Positions 54,508 through 63,076 of a DNA stretch of 64,000 nucleotides are shown here, piece after piece. Under the pieces are notes generated by a model. The model was given only the letters and a program-made list of their open reading frames with translations, was not told the DNA's origin and did not search any database. The stretch's first letter is position 1; every line of letters begins with the position of its first letter. Origin of the DNA: Halalkalibacillus halophilus DSM 18494 (GTDB lineage Bacteria > Bacillota > Bacilli > Bacillales > Alkalibacillaceae); the NCBI RefSeq assembly GCF_000423105.1, contig NZ_KE383978.1, positions 437,389-501,388 on the forward strand, given 5' to 3'. Position numbers and translations under genes: made by a program.

Positions 54508-55353
54508 ATGAAAACAGCAGTATTGACTGATAGTACGGCATACATACCTCAACAAGAGTTAGATAAAAAGAATATTTTTATGGTGCCGCTTAGTGTTACA
54601 TTTTCAAATGAATCTTATAGAGAAATATACGATATCACAACTAGTGAATTTTATGAAAAAGTAAGAGAAGAAGCTGATCTTCCAAAAACAAGTCAGCCTT
54701 CTGTAGGTGATTTTACTACGAAATATGAAAAGATTGCAGCTGACTATGATGCAGTTATTTCTATTCATCTATCCAGTGGAATAAGTGGCACATACCATGC
54801 CGCAGTAAGCGCAGGGGATATGGTGGACAACCTCGAAGTGTATACATTCGATTCTGAAATTAGTTGTATGGTGCAAGGCTTTTATGTTTTAGAAGCTGCT
54901 GAAATGGCGAATAACGGAGCACACCCCGCTCAAATCATGGAACGCTTAAATGAGATGAAAGCAGACACAGATGCCTATTTCATGGTTGATGACTTAAGCC
55001 ATTTAAAACGCGGTGGTCGCTTAACAGGAGCACAAGCAATGGTTGGTAGCCTCTTGCAAGTTAAGCCTTTACTATTTTTTGAAGATAAACAAATCGTACC
55101 ATTCGAAAAAATACGAACAAGTAAAAAAGCATATAAACGTATGGAAGAACAACTTGCAAAAGCAGCAGAAGGAAACGAACAAATGAAGGCCGTAATCATC
55201 CATGCCGAGCGAGAAGAAATCGCAAAAGAATGGAAACAACAATTAGAACAAAAATTCGACAATGTTGATTTCATCATCAGTTATTTCGGTCCCGTAATCG
55301 GCACTCACTTAGGTGAAGGTGGAATTGGCCTTGGATGGTATAAGGTTAAATAG
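54508..55353 (+). CDS. degV: DegV family fatty acid-binding protein
   Basis: 281 residues. DegV/FakB-type proteins hold a fatty acid for phosphorylation by FakA. Family motifs: AVLTDSTAYIPQ at the start, KTSQPSVGDF near residue 62, SIHLSSGISGTYHAA near 90 and the C-terminal YFGPVIGTHLGEGGIGLGWY. AGGGAGGTAGGAG precedes the ATG; the longer frame upstream has no ribosome site. The position after degSU matches B. subtilis yviA. Confidence 0.93.
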   Translation: MKTAVLTDSTAYIPQQELDKKNIFMVPLSVTFSNESYREIYDITTSEFYEKVREEADLPKTSQPSVGDFTTKYEKIAADYDAVISIHLSSGISGTYHAAVSAGDMVDNLEVYTFDSEISCMVQGFYVLEAAEMANNGAHPAQIMERLNEMKADTDAYFMVDDLSHLKRGGRLTGAQAMVGSLLQVKPLLFFEDKQIVPFEKIRTSKKAYKRMEEQLAKAAEGNEQMKAVIIHAEREEIAKEWKQQLEQKFDNVDFIISYFGPVIGTHLGEGGIGLGWYKVK

Positions 55354-55490
55354 TTTGGCTTAGGAATAATCATTAGGGGGCGCTTGCCTAGAGTTTTTTT
55401 CAAAGAGTCCCCCAAACATGACTCTCTTAATTTGTATATTTAGTAACAAACCTATTAAAATCGTAACTCAATTAATGGCTATTTGCGTTT

Positions 55491-55665
55491 AACGGGCGAT
55501 AGGAAAGAGCTAACGGTTGATAGAGCAACGTGAAGGTTGATAGAAAAGACTTAACGGTTGATAGAGCAACGTGAAGGTTGATAGGAAAGACTTAACGGTT
55601 GATAGAGCAACGTGAAGGGCGATAGGAAAGACCTAACGGCTGATAGAATTAATAACGAATGATAA
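55491..55665. repeat. 20-21 bp AACGGTTGATAG tandem repeat, 9 copies
   Basis: Copies begin at about 55491, 55512, 55532, 55553, 55573, 55594, 55614, 55635 and 55654, alternating 20 and 21 bp. Two half-unit types alternate: AACGGTTGATAGAGC and GAAGGTTGATAGgAAA, so the higher-order period is 41 bp. It is the reverse-strand relative of the array at 3-180. It sits directly upstream of comFA. The stretch 55354-55490 holds only a short inverted repeat AGAGTC/GACTCT at 55402-55428. Confidence 0.93.
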
Positions 55666-55712
55666 GATAATTCCTCCCCCAATTCACCTCCAATCCAGAA
55701 AGGAAAATAACC

Positions 55713-57074
55713 ATGCAATTACCCCCACTTCTCCAGCAATATGCCTTTAAGTATTCGGGTAAACTTCTAACTTATCACGAACTGAAAATCTCGAGACGGA
55801 TTCTAGATTATTTACTGCAGCATCAATACCTCACTATTACTCCAGGAATTACAGAAAAACTCCTTTTTACAACATGCAACCGCTGTATGAACCGCCAATC
55901 ACATTTATTCGGAAAAATCCCCTCCAAAAAGAACTTCATAATCTACTGTAAAAATTGTATTCAGATGGGACGTGTCAGCACAAATGAACCTCTCTATAAG
56001 TGGTCCGGTCCGTCTGTTACCAACGATCAAATCAAAAATCCTCTTCACTGGAAAGGGGAGCTTACTTCACTTCAACAAAAGGCTTCTGAATCTATAACGA
56101 ATACGATCAAACTGAATAATCAAGTGGTTATTTATGCAGTATGTGGAGCGGGCAAAACGGAAATGCTTTACCAAGGAATTGCTGAAGCAATCTCACATGG
56201 AAAAAGAGTGTGTCTTGCTACTCCAAGGGCGGATGTAGTAAAAGAGTTAGCTCCACGTTTCCGGAGGGACTTTCCACTTCTCCAAATAGCAGCCTTATAT
56301 GGTGGAACGCAGGATCAAGATCATAATGCTCACCTCGTGCTAGCAACTACACACCAGCTACTCCGATATCAACAGTCCTTTGATGTCATGATTGTTGATG
56401 AGGTGGATGCTTTTCCTTTTCATCGTGACAAGACACTTCCGAAAGCTGTAAATCGAGCAGTAAAAACAAAACATGCGAGGATTTATTTAACGGCTACCCC
56501 CAGGTTAGATATGAAAGTGAAGATCGCTCTAAAGAAACTACCGGTTGTTTCCATTCCAATGAGATACCACGGATACCCACTTCCTGAACCAATCTTTCAA
56601 AGTGTTTTCCAATTAGAGAAAAAACTCACTGCAAACAAACTTCCTGAAAAATTTAAACAATGGATTCGAGATCGTCACCAGCTTCAAAGGAGGTATTTAA
56701 TATTTGTGCCTACGATCCAGCTTGCAGAAAATTTATCAAAATTGTTAAAAGGAATGCCTCATGTGCATGCAGCCAGTCCTGATCGAGACTATTTCATTGA
56801 ACGGTTTCGAGGAAATAGAATTCGAGCGTTAATAACGACGACGATTCTTGAGCGGGGTGTCACCTTCCCTTCTATAGACGTTGCAGTATTACAAGCGGAT
56901 CATCATGTATTTGATGAAGCGGCTTTAATCCAGATTGCAGGGCGGGCAGGAAGGAGTGCGGACGATCCCCATGGGAATGTTTCCTTTTTCTATGAGCAAA
57001 AAACAGAAGCGATGGTTGGTGCGCTTTCTTATACGGAAAATAAAAATAAAGAAGCGAAGGTGTGGCTAGAATGA
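55713..57074 (+). CDS. comFA: Competence ATP-dependent DNA helicase ComFA
   Basis: ComFA is a DEAD-like ATPase needed for DNA uptake at the cytoplasmic face. 453 residues: four-cysteine zinc site CNRC...CKNC (residues 54-81), Walker A AVCGAGKTE near 142, DEVD box in MIVDEVDAFPF, motif III YLTATPR and motif VI QIAGRAGRSADD near 420. AGAAAGGAAAA precedes the ATG. I see no clear AAAA-N5-TTTT ComK box in the 70 bp upstream; the repeat array occupies that position. It overlaps comFC by 4 bp; comFB is absent. Confidence 0.95.
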   Translation: MQLPPLLQQYAFKYSGKLLTYHELKISRRILDYLLQHQYLTITPGITEKLLFTTCNRCMNRQSHLFGKIPSKKNFIIYCKNCIQMGRVSTNEPLYKWSGPSVTNDQIKNPLHWKGELTSLQQKASESITNTIKLNNQVVIYAVCGAGKTEMLYQGIAEAISHGKRVCLATPRADVVKELAPRFRRDFPLLQIAALYGGTQDQDHNAHLVLATTHQLLRYQQSFDVMIVDEVDAFPFHRDKTLPKAVNRAVKTKHARIYLTATPRLDMKVKIALKKLPVVSIPMRYHGYPLPEPIFQSVFQLEKKLTANKLPEKFKQWIRDRHQLQRRYLIFVPTIQLAENLSKLLKGMPHVHAASPDRDYFIERFRGNRIRALITTTILERGVTFPSIDVAVLQADHHVFDEAALIQIAGRAGRSADDPHGNVSFFYEQKTEAMVGALSYTENKNKEAKVWLE

Positions 57075-57760
57075 TCTGCTATTGCTGTCTTGAAAAGGTC
57101 GAAGAACCAACTACATGGGGAACCTTCCTAACATTCACACACAAAACAATTTGTTCTTATTGTGAGGACCAATTAGAAAAAGTTTCCTTTCATCATTGTT
57201 CCAAATGTGCCAAGGAAATTCCACGTTCAAAGCTGATTTGTCGGGATTGTGTACAGTGGAAAAACCTATTTGAAGAAGATCCTTTAGTGAAAAACATCTC
57301 TCTTTATCAATACAATGATTTTATGAGAGAAATAATTGCCAAGTTCAAATACAGAGGGGATTATGAAGTTTCCTACGCTTTTCAAAATCAAATGCAACAA
57401 TCTTACGAGCATCACTTTAAAAAGCTTAAATTAAACATCGTCCCCATTCCGCTAAGCGACTCCAGACAGAAAGAAAGAGGCTTCAATCAAGCGGAAGCAC
57501 TTGCACTTCATTTAGAAAAAACTCCTCTAACAAACCTTCTTTACCGAAAAGAATCCTTCCATGAAGAAAAACAATCCAAACGGTCAAAGTTCGAACGGAT
57601 CCATTCTAATCAAACTTTCTACACTTCGGCAACAGTGCCAGAAAATATTTTGTTGATTGATGACTTATATACAACTGGCACAACAATAAGGCAAGCTGCT
57701 ATCGTGTTAAAAAAATCTGGAGCAAAATCTGTGTATTCTTTTACCCTTATTCGAAGTTAA
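57071..57760 (+). CDS. comFC: ComF-family phosphoribosyltransferase-like protein ComFC
   Basis: About 229 residues: N-terminal double zinc ribbon (CYCCLEK, CSYCEDQL, CSKCAKE, CRDC) followed by a phosphoribosyltransferase-like domain with the PRPP-loop motif ILLIDDLYTTGTT near residue 200. It acts in transformation in B. subtilis; the catalytic role is unknown. ATG 57071 overlaps the comFA stop, so they are coupled. Confidence 0.94.
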   Translation: MICYCCLEKVEEPTTWGTFLTFTHKTICSYCEDQLEKVSFHHCSKCAKEIPRSKLICRDCVQWKNLFEEDPLVKNISLYQYNDFMREIIAKFKYRGDYEVSYAFQNQMQQSYEHHFKKLKLNIVPIPLSDSRQKERGFNQAEALALHLEKTPLTNLLYRKESFHEEKQSKRSKFERIHSNQTFYTSATVPENILLIDDLYTTGTTIRQAAIVLKKSGAKSVYSFTLIRS

Positions 57761-57833
57761 TTTTATTACTGCTCTTTGTTTTCTATCCTTGTAGCCGATA
57801 TAATATAAGAATAGAAGGACGAGGAGGAATACA

Positions 57834-58265
57834 ATGGGTGATTTAGCGAATTGTCCAAGTTGTGGCCAATTGTTTGTGAAGAGTACGCAACCGATTTGCC
57901 GCGAGTGTTATCAAAAAGAAGAAGAACAATTTGAATCCGTTTACGAATTCGTTCGCCGCAAGAAAAATAGAGCCTCCACAATGGGGGAAGTGTCAGAAGC
58001 TACTGGAGTGGATAAACCATTGATTCAAAAGTGGCTACGAGAAAAAAGGTTGCATGCGGCGTCATTTCCGAATTTGACATATGATTGCGAACGTTGTGGC
58101 GAGCAGATTTATGAGGGGAAGCTGTGTTCCACATGTGCCACATCGCTTCAAAAAGATCTTAGTGAAGCCCCAGAAAAGGATAGAACTTTTGCTGAAAAAC
58201 AGGAAGAAGAACGAAAAGCTAAAGTTTATTTTAATGTGGACCAAGAAAATAAATGGAGAAACTAA
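57834..58265 (+). CDS. yvyF: Flagellar operon protein YvyF
   Basis: 143 residues of the YvyF/TIGR03826 family: an N-terminal zinc site (CPSCGQLF, CREC), a winged-helix-like middle (MGEVSEATGVDKPLIQKWL) and a C-terminal zinc site (CERCGEQI, CSTC). The role is unknown, always next to flgM. GAGGAGG precedes the ATG. Confidence 0.9.
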   Translation: MGDLANCPSCGQLFVKSTQPICRECYQKEEEQFESVYEFVRRKKNRASTMGEVSEATGVDKPLIQKWLREKRLHAASFPNLTYDCERCGEQIYEGKLCSTCATSLQKDLSEAPEKDRTFAEKQEEERKAKVYFNVDQENKWRN

Positions 58266-58289
58266 ACTTCTAAATAGAAGTTCCGATAT
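58263..58289 (+). promoter_or_regulatory. Sigma-D promoter before flgM
   Basis: TAAA (58263-58266), 15 bp, TCCGATAT (58282-58289), one base off the sigma-D -10 GCCGATAT. It overlaps the yvyF stop and would drive flgM-flgN-flgK-flgL. A second GCCGATAT at 57794-57801 lies before yvyF but lacks the TAAA element. Confidence 0.82.
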
Positions 58290-58326
58290 AATAACTAGAA
58301 TAGGTTCTTTTAAAGGGGTGAAAACC

Positions 58327-58596
58327 ATGAAAATTAATCCTACAAATGGAGCGCATTTAAATCCGTATCAAAAACAAGTGCAGAACCAACAAAACGTGCA
58401 GAAGCAAGCGGGAGTTTCCGACAAAATAGAAATTTCAAGTAAAGCAAAAGAAATGCAGCAAGGAAATGGGATTGAACAAGCACGCCAAGAGAAGGTAAGT
58501 GCCTTGAAACAACAAGTCCAACATGGTGATTATGACATGGACTTGAAACAGACAGCTGAAAAGATGGTAGACTTTTGGTCTAACCGTCGCGGCTAA
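58327..58596 (+). CDS. flgM: Anti-sigma-D factor FlgM
   Basis: 89 residues, the family size. FlgM holds sigma-D inactive until the hook-basal body is finished. The N-terminus MKINPTNGAHLNPYQKQ is the usual unfolded half; the C-terminal helices (SALKQQVQHGDYDMDLKQTA, MVDFWSNRR) are the sigma-binding part. The ATG follows AAAGGGGTG; an upstream open frame is a shadow of yvyF. First gene after the sigma-D promoter, so it is under sigma-D feedback. Confidence 0.94.
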   Translation: MKINPTNGAHLNPYQKQVQNQQNVQKQAGVSDKIEISSKAKEMQQGNGIEQARQEKVSALKQQVQHGDYDMDLKQTAEKMVDFWSNRRG

Positions 58597-58610
58597 GAGG
58601 AGGACATTCA

Positions 58611-59108
58611 TTGTCTACCGAAAAAATTATTGCAAGGCTTGATAAGCTTCATCAATTGAACATCAGCTTATTAAACCTGTCCAAAGAGAAGACAGAGCGG
58701 TTAAAAGAAAATGATATCGATGCGTTTAATGAGATCTTGATGAAAGAGAGAAAGCATATTCAAGCGATTGAGCAAGTGGAAATCAAGCGAATTGAGGCGA
58801 CGGAAGCTTGGTTTGAAGATCATGCTCCAAAGGCAGAAGATAAGACTATTTCTCGAGTGATTGAACTGGTTGAGGATAAGGAACAAAACGCCCAATTAGA
58901 AAAGCTATATGATAGCTTAATCTATACACTTGCTGATTTGAAATCACAAGAGAAGTTGAATAGAGATTTAATCGAGCAATCATTACAAATGGTGGAATTA
59001 TCACTTGATCTAATGCAACCAAACCACCAGAAAGATTTAAACTACCAAAAGCCAAAACGAAAAGAACAACAATCATCAAGCACTTCGGTGTTTGATTCGA
59101 AAGCGTAA
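58611..59108 (+). CDS. flgN: Flagellar hook-filament chaperone FlgN
   Basis: 165 residues, almost all helical, with FlgN-type heptads (LHQLNISLLNLSKEKTERLK at residues 11-30) and a long C-terminal coiled coil. It carries FlgK and FlgL to the export gate. TTG start behind GAGGAGG. It lies 14 bp after flgM. Confidence 0.88.
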   Translation: MSTEKIIARLDKLHQLNISLLNLSKEKTERLKENDIDAFNEILMKERKHIQAIEQVEIKRIEATEAWFEDHAPKAEDKTISRVIELVEDKEQNAQLEKLYDSLIYTLADLKSQEKLNRDLIEQSLQMVELSLDLMQPNHQKDLNYQKPKRKEQQSSSTSVFDSKA

Positions 59109-59130
59109 GGCTTTTCAGGGGGAAACATAG

Positions 59131-60672
59131 ATGACGTCTACATTTCATGGATTAGAAGTAGCACGCCGAGCATTGTTTACACAACAATCGGCGTTACATA
59201 CAACAGGTCATAATATATCAAATGCAAATACGGAAGGGTATTCCAGACAGCGAGTGAATTTTGAACAAACTAGCCCATTTCCATCGCCTGCAAGAAACCG
59301 CCCAGAAATGGCTGGACAAATGGGGACTGGAGTTAAGGCTGGTGAAATTCAACGCGTACGTGATTCATTCTTAGATTTTCAGTACCGTGCGGAAAATAAT
59401 AAAGCGGGATACTGGGATTCGAAAGCAGACGCACTTAGTCGGATGGAAGATATCATGAATGAGCCGAGTGATTCAGGACTTGGCCGCGCAATGGATCAAT
59501 TCTGGGAATCGGTACAAGACGTAGCAACAAATCCAGAAGATGGTGGGGCGCGTCGTGTCATGCAACAACGAGCGACAGCAGTAACTGAGACGTTTGGCCA
59601 CTTAAACGAGAAACTAACTGACGTTCAAGGTGAACTGAAAAATCAGATGGAAACGAACGCTGATCAAGTTAATACTTTACTCACTCAAATCCAAGATCTT
59701 AACGATCAAATCGGCCGTATCGAACCAAATGGTTATTTACCGAATGATTTATATGATCAACGAGATGTATTAGTAGATGAATTATCTCAATTTGTGAATA
59801 TTAGTGTGGATTATGAAGCAAGTGGTGGTAATGCAAAAGCCAATGCAGAAGGAAAAATAGTGATTGACCTTGCGAATGATAATGGACAACCTATTGATAA
59901 TGCCCAACTTGTTAACGCCGATAACGACATACAAGGGCTGGAATTCCAATTTGATGACGCCAATCCTGCGCTTGTTTCAGGAATTAGTGTAGGCGAAATG
60001 GATCCAGAAACAGGGGATGTGGCGGCAGCAAATACGATATCAGCCGCCGATTTTAATTCTCCAGGATCATTGCTTGGCACGATGCAATCAAATGGTTACA
60101 TAAATGGTGACGGAGAAGCGGAAGGCGAATATGTAGGCATGTTAAATGATTTAGATTCTCTAGCCTATGCCTTTACGCAAGAATTTAACGACCAGCACCA
60201 AGAAGGATATGATTTAGAAGGGAATGAAGGTGGCAACTTCTTCACAGACATTGGGGAAGAAAACGCAGCAGCTAACATTTCCGTTTCAGAGAATATATTA
60301 AATAATGAAAATCTAATTGCATTAGCAAGCAACCCCAATGCACCAGGTAATGGACAAAATGGACTTGCACTAGCTGAGGTAAGAAACCAAGACAATACAA
60401 TCGGGGACCAATCGATTCAGAAATTTTATGAAGGTGTAATCGGCGGACTTGGAGTGGTCGCGGAAGAAGCGAACCGTATGGCGAAAAACACTTCTGATTT
60501 GAGACATTCGGTGAATCAAAACCGAGAGTCAATTAGCGGCGTATCGCTCGATGAAGAGATGTCGAATATGATTAAATTCCAGCACGCGTATAATGCAGCA
60601 GCAAGGAATATGACCGTAGTAGATGAAATGTTAGATCGTATCATAAACCAAATGGGGATCGTTGGAAGGTAG
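59131..60672 (+). CDS. flgK: Flagellar hook-associated protein 1 FlgK
   Basis: 513 residues. The N-terminal rod-type helix (FHGLEVARRALFTQQSALHT then TGHNISNANTEGYSRQR) and the C-terminal helix (FQHAYNAAARNMTVVDEMLD) pair in the coiled coil that joins hook to filament. The middle (about 270-400) is acidic and low in lysine. AGGGGG precedes the ATG. Part of the sigma-D operon. Confidence 0.96.
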   Translation: MTSTFHGLEVARRALFTQQSALHTTGHNISNANTEGYSRQRVNFEQTSPFPSPARNRPEMAGQMGTGVKAGEIQRVRDSFLDFQYRAENNKAGYWDSKADALSRMEDIMNEPSDSGLGRAMDQFWESVQDVATNPEDGGARRVMQQRATAVTETFGHLNEKLTDVQGELKNQMETNADQVNTLLTQIQDLNDQIGRIEPNGYLPNDLYDQRDVLVDELSQFVNISVDYEASGGNAKANAEGKIVIDLANDNGQPIDNAQLVNADNDIQGLEFQFDDANPALVSGISVGEMDPETGDVAAANTISAADFNSPGSLLGTMQSNGYINGDGEAEGEYVGMLNDLDSLAYAFTQEFNDQHQEGYDLEGNEGGNFFTDIGEENAAANISVSENILNNENLIALASNPNAPGNGQNGLALAEVRNQDNTIGDQSIQKFYEGVIGGLGVVAEEANRMAKNTSDLRHSVNQNRESISGVSLDEEMSNMIKFQHAYNAAARNMTVVDEMLDRIINQMGIVGR

Positions 60673-60682
60673 GTGATCGGTT

Positions 60683-61624
60683 ATGAGAATTACACAAAAC
60701 ATGATAAGTAATAACGTGATGAATAGTTTGAGAAACAATTATGCTCAAATGGACAAGTACATGGAACAGCTATCAACTGGTAAGAAGATTAACCGTCCAT
60801 CCGATGACCCGGTTGTTGCGATGCGAGGAGTGAATTACCGCTCGGAGCTATCTAAAGTAAATCAATTTGAACGCAACATGTCTGAACTTCGTAACTGGAT
60901 GGATTCATCTGATGAAGCATTGAATGAAGCAGGGCAAGCGATGCACCGTGTGCGTGAGTTGGTTACACAAGCAAGTAATGATACATACGAAGAAAATCAA
61001 CGAGATAATATGGCAAGTGAAATCAGAGAAATTCGTAACCATATTGTGGAACTAGCTAATACAAAAGTTAATAATAAACACATTTTCAACGGGACGAATA
61101 CTTTGGAAAAACGTTTTGAAACTAGTGAAGATGGTGAATTACAAGTTCAAAATGCGGACGGAAATTGGGTAGCGGCGGATGACCCCACTGCTCCGGAGTT
61201 AAATAATGAAGACGTTTTGATTGAAGTTTCTGATGGGGTAAAACTAGCTGCGAATTCTAATGCGGACAATGCCTTCCCAGTTGAGCTAATTCAAGAATTG
61301 GATCAGATCGTTGCATCATTAATAGAAGATGACCCTCCCAATAATGGACAAGATTTTAGTCCCTTCATAGATTCTTTGGATGGTTTTCAACAAGAAATGG
61401 TAAATGAACGTGCCGACTTAGGTGCTCGCATGAACCGAGCAGAGCTAATCGAAACACGTTTATCTCAACAAGAAGTGACGACTTCTAAGTTGATGTCTGA
61501 TAATGAAGATGCACATATGGAAGAAGTGATCATGAATTTGCGGATGCAAGAAAATGTACACCGAGCTGCACTAGGAGCAGGTGCGCGTATTATTCAACCA
61601 TCTCTCATGGATTTCTTAAGATAA
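60683..61624 (+). CDS. flgL: Flagellar hook-associated protein 3 FlgL
   Basis: 313 residues of the flagellin-like FlgL family: MRITQNMISNNVMNSLRNN at the start, QLSTGKKINRPSDDPVVAMR, and the C-terminal helix MLMNLRMQ-like region (EEVIMNLRMQENVHRAALGA). GGTAGGTGATC precedes the ATG. It ends the flgM-flgL unit. Confidence 0.95.
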   Translation: MRITQNMISNNVMNSLRNNYAQMDKYMEQLSTGKKINRPSDDPVVAMRGVNYRSELSKVNQFERNMSELRNWMDSSDEALNEAGQAMHRVRELVTQASNDTYEENQRDNMASEIREIRNHIVELANTKVNNKHIFNGTNTLEKRFETSEDGELQVQNADGNWVAADDPTAPELNNEDVLIEVSDGVKLAANSNADNAFPVELIQELDQIVASLIEDDPPNNGQDFSPFIDSLDGFQQEMVNERADLGARMNRAELIETRLSQQEVTTSKLMSDNEDAHMEEVIMNLRMQENVHRAALGAGARIIQPSLMDFLR

Positions 61625-61639
61625 TGGTCCGATTAAATC

Positions 61640-61670
61640 TAGCTATCTGTCACAAGCAGATAGCTTTTTC
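61640..61670 (+). terminator. Rho-independent terminator after flgL
   Basis: A 9-bp stem AGCTATCTG/CAGATAGCT, loop TCACAAG, then TTTTTC. It separates flgL from yviE. Confidence 0.85.
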
Positions 61671-61691
61671 TACATAAAAGAGGTGATTTCC

Positions 61692-62273
61692 ATGCAGTTA
61701 CCACAAATTAGAATTCAGTCACAAAACGCTCAAATCGGCATGCAAACACAGAACGCACAGTTAGATATTCAGTCTCAACCAGCTGATCTACAAATCTCAC
61801 AACCACAAGCAGAAGTAAATATTCAAACGACACCTCCAAGATTATCGATTGATCAGTCAAAAGCTTTTGAAGATATGGGGATTTATGGACCATTAAAGGC
61901 GTCTAAAATTTCTGCACAAGAAGCCGAGCAGACCTGGTCTCAAGGTGTCGCTCGAACTGCGCGTGAAGGCGATGAAATGATGAGGATCGAAAACGGAGAT
62001 GGGGCGATTGCACGGATTGCAGAGCGCAATATACCAAATCCTCACCGCGATTTTCAAATGGGTTGGATCCCTTCTTATTTCTCTGTGGATATAAATTATG
62101 ATCCAGGTGATGTGCAAATCCGAAATCAGAAAAATGATCCCATCATTGAAGCAACAGCAAGAAAACCTGAGACGCATTACCAACCGGGTGGCGTAGATGT
62201 CTATATGGAGCAAGAATCTTTATTAGACATAGATTTTATTAATCTACCAAATCATGTGAATCGTGAAATTTAA
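61692..62273 (+). CDS. yviE: YviE/DUF6470 family protein
   Basis: 193 residues. The first 55 contain five near-repeats of the pattern QxxNAQ(I/L)xxQ(T/S) (for example RIQSQNAQIGMQTQNAQLDI). The rest is beta-rich with YDPGDVQIRNQKNDPIIEA. Function unknown; always between flgL and fliW in bacilli. ATG 61692 follows GAGGTGA. Confidence 0.88.
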   Translation: MQLPQIRIQSQNAQIGMQTQNAQLDIQSQPADLQISQPQAEVNIQTTPPRLSIDQSKAFEDMGIYGPLKASKISAQEAEQTWSQGVARTAREGDEMMRIENGDGAIARIAERNIPNPHRDFQMGWIPSYFSVDINYDPGDVQIRNQKNDPIIEATARKPETHYQPGGVDVYMEQESLLDIDFINLPNHVNREI

Positions 62274-62291
62274 ACTAGGATGTGTTGCATT

Positions 62292-62738
62292 ATGAAAATA
62301 AACACCATTTATTTTGGAGAAGTGGAAATAGAAGAAGAACAAATAATTACATTTGAAAGTGGACTTCCAGGCTTTCAAGCAGAAAAACAATTCGTCTTAT
62401 TAGATTTAGAAAATAACCCTGCTTTTAAAGTGTTGCAGTCGACTCAGACAACGGAACTAGCATTTGTTGTAACCAATCCATTTCTCATTTATTCAGATTA
62501 TGAGTTTAAGTTGGATGAAGCTACTGTTGAACAATTGAATGTAGAAAAGCCTGAACATATTCTTGCTTGGACAATTGTAACACTAAAAGAACCATTTGAA
62601 AGTTCTACATTAAACCTGCAAGCACCAGTTGTTATAAATTTAAATAATAACCATGGTAAACAGATTCTATTAAACAATGAAAAATATCATACAAAACATT
62701 CAATTAAAGGAGGGGAGCAACATGTTAGTACTGACTAG
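62292..62738 (+). CDS. fliW: Flagellar assembly factor FliW
   Basis: 148 residues. FliW binds flagellin and CsrA in a partner-switch that sets Hag level. Motifs: MKINTIYFGEVEIEEEQIIT, FESGLPGF and LAWTIVTLKEPFE. The ATG at 62292 matches the family start; an ATG four codons earlier is also open but has no spacing for a Shine-Dalgarno. The gene end overlaps csrA by 17 bp. Confidence 0.94.
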   Translation: MKINTIYFGEVEIEEEQIITFESGLPGFQAEKQFVLLDLENNPAFKVLQSTQTTELAFVVTNPFLIYSDYEFKLDEATVEQLNVEKPEHILAWTIVTLKEPFESSTLNLQAPVVINLNNNHGKQILLNNEKYHTKHSIKGGEQHVSTD

Positions 62739-62949
62739 AAAAGTTGGTGAATCCATTCAAATTGGTGATGATATTGAACTGAAAGTCGTTGCTGTTGACG
62801 GTGATCAAGTAAAGCTTGGAATCGACGCTCCCCGACATATAGACATCCACCGCAGTGAAATCTATCAACAAATCATCTCTGAAAACAAAGAGGCAAGCCT
62901 TTTGACAGAAAATACAATAAATCTATTAAAAAATACACCAAAAGACTAA
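62722..62949 (+). CDS. csrA: Translational regulator CsrA
   Basis: 75 residues: MLVLTRKVGESIQIGDDIEL at the start, then RHIDIHRSEIYQQI with the RNA-binding residues. CsrA dimers bind GGA loops and block ribosomes; two such sites lie in the hag leader (63033-63073). AAAGGAGGGG precedes the ATG. FliW antagonises it. Confidence 0.96.
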   Translation: MLVLTRKVGESIQIGDDIELKVVAVDGDQVKLGIDAPRHIDIHRSEIYQQIISENKEASLLTENTINLLKNTPKD

Positions 62950-62973
62950 ACCATTCGAATCATCAACCGATAT
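62947..62973 (+). promoter_or_regulatory. Sigma-D promoter of hag
   Basis: TAAA (62947-62950), 15 bp, ACCGATAT (62966-62973); the first base differs from GCCGATAT. It starts at the csrA stop and would give a leader of about 95 nt. Confidence 0.85.
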
Positions 62974-63032
62974 GATACATGTAAGGTTATCAGTCAAAAG
63001 TCGGCCGGCGAAATGACTGTTACTAAAAATCC

Positions 63033-63050
63033 TGCCACAAGGACGTGGCA
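63033..63050 (+). promoter_or_regulatory. CsrA-binding hairpin 1 in hag leader
   Basis: TGCCACAAGGACGTGGCA folds into a 6-bp stem with loop AAGGAC, the preferred GGA-in-loop CsrA site. Confidence 0.85.
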
Positions 63051-63053
63051 AAC

Positions 63054-63073
63054 AAAATTCAAGGAGGAATTTT
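63054..63073 (+). promoter_or_regulatory. CsrA-binding hairpin 2 covering the hag Shine-Dalgarno
   Basis: AAAATTC-AAGGAG-GAATTTT is a 7-bp stem whose loop is the Shine-Dalgarno and includes GGA. CsrA bound here would block the ribosome, as in B. subtilis hag. The second stem arm ends 3 bp before the hag ATG. Confidence 0.88.
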
Positions 63074-63076
63074 ATT

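Noticed and set aside
55402..55428. Terminator after degV
   Set aside because: AGAGTC/GACTCT arms are only 6 bp, the loop is long and no T-run follows.
57794..57801. Sigma-D promoter for yvyF
   Set aside because: The -10 GCCGATAT is perfect but there is no TAAA 15 bp upstream; kept only as a note.
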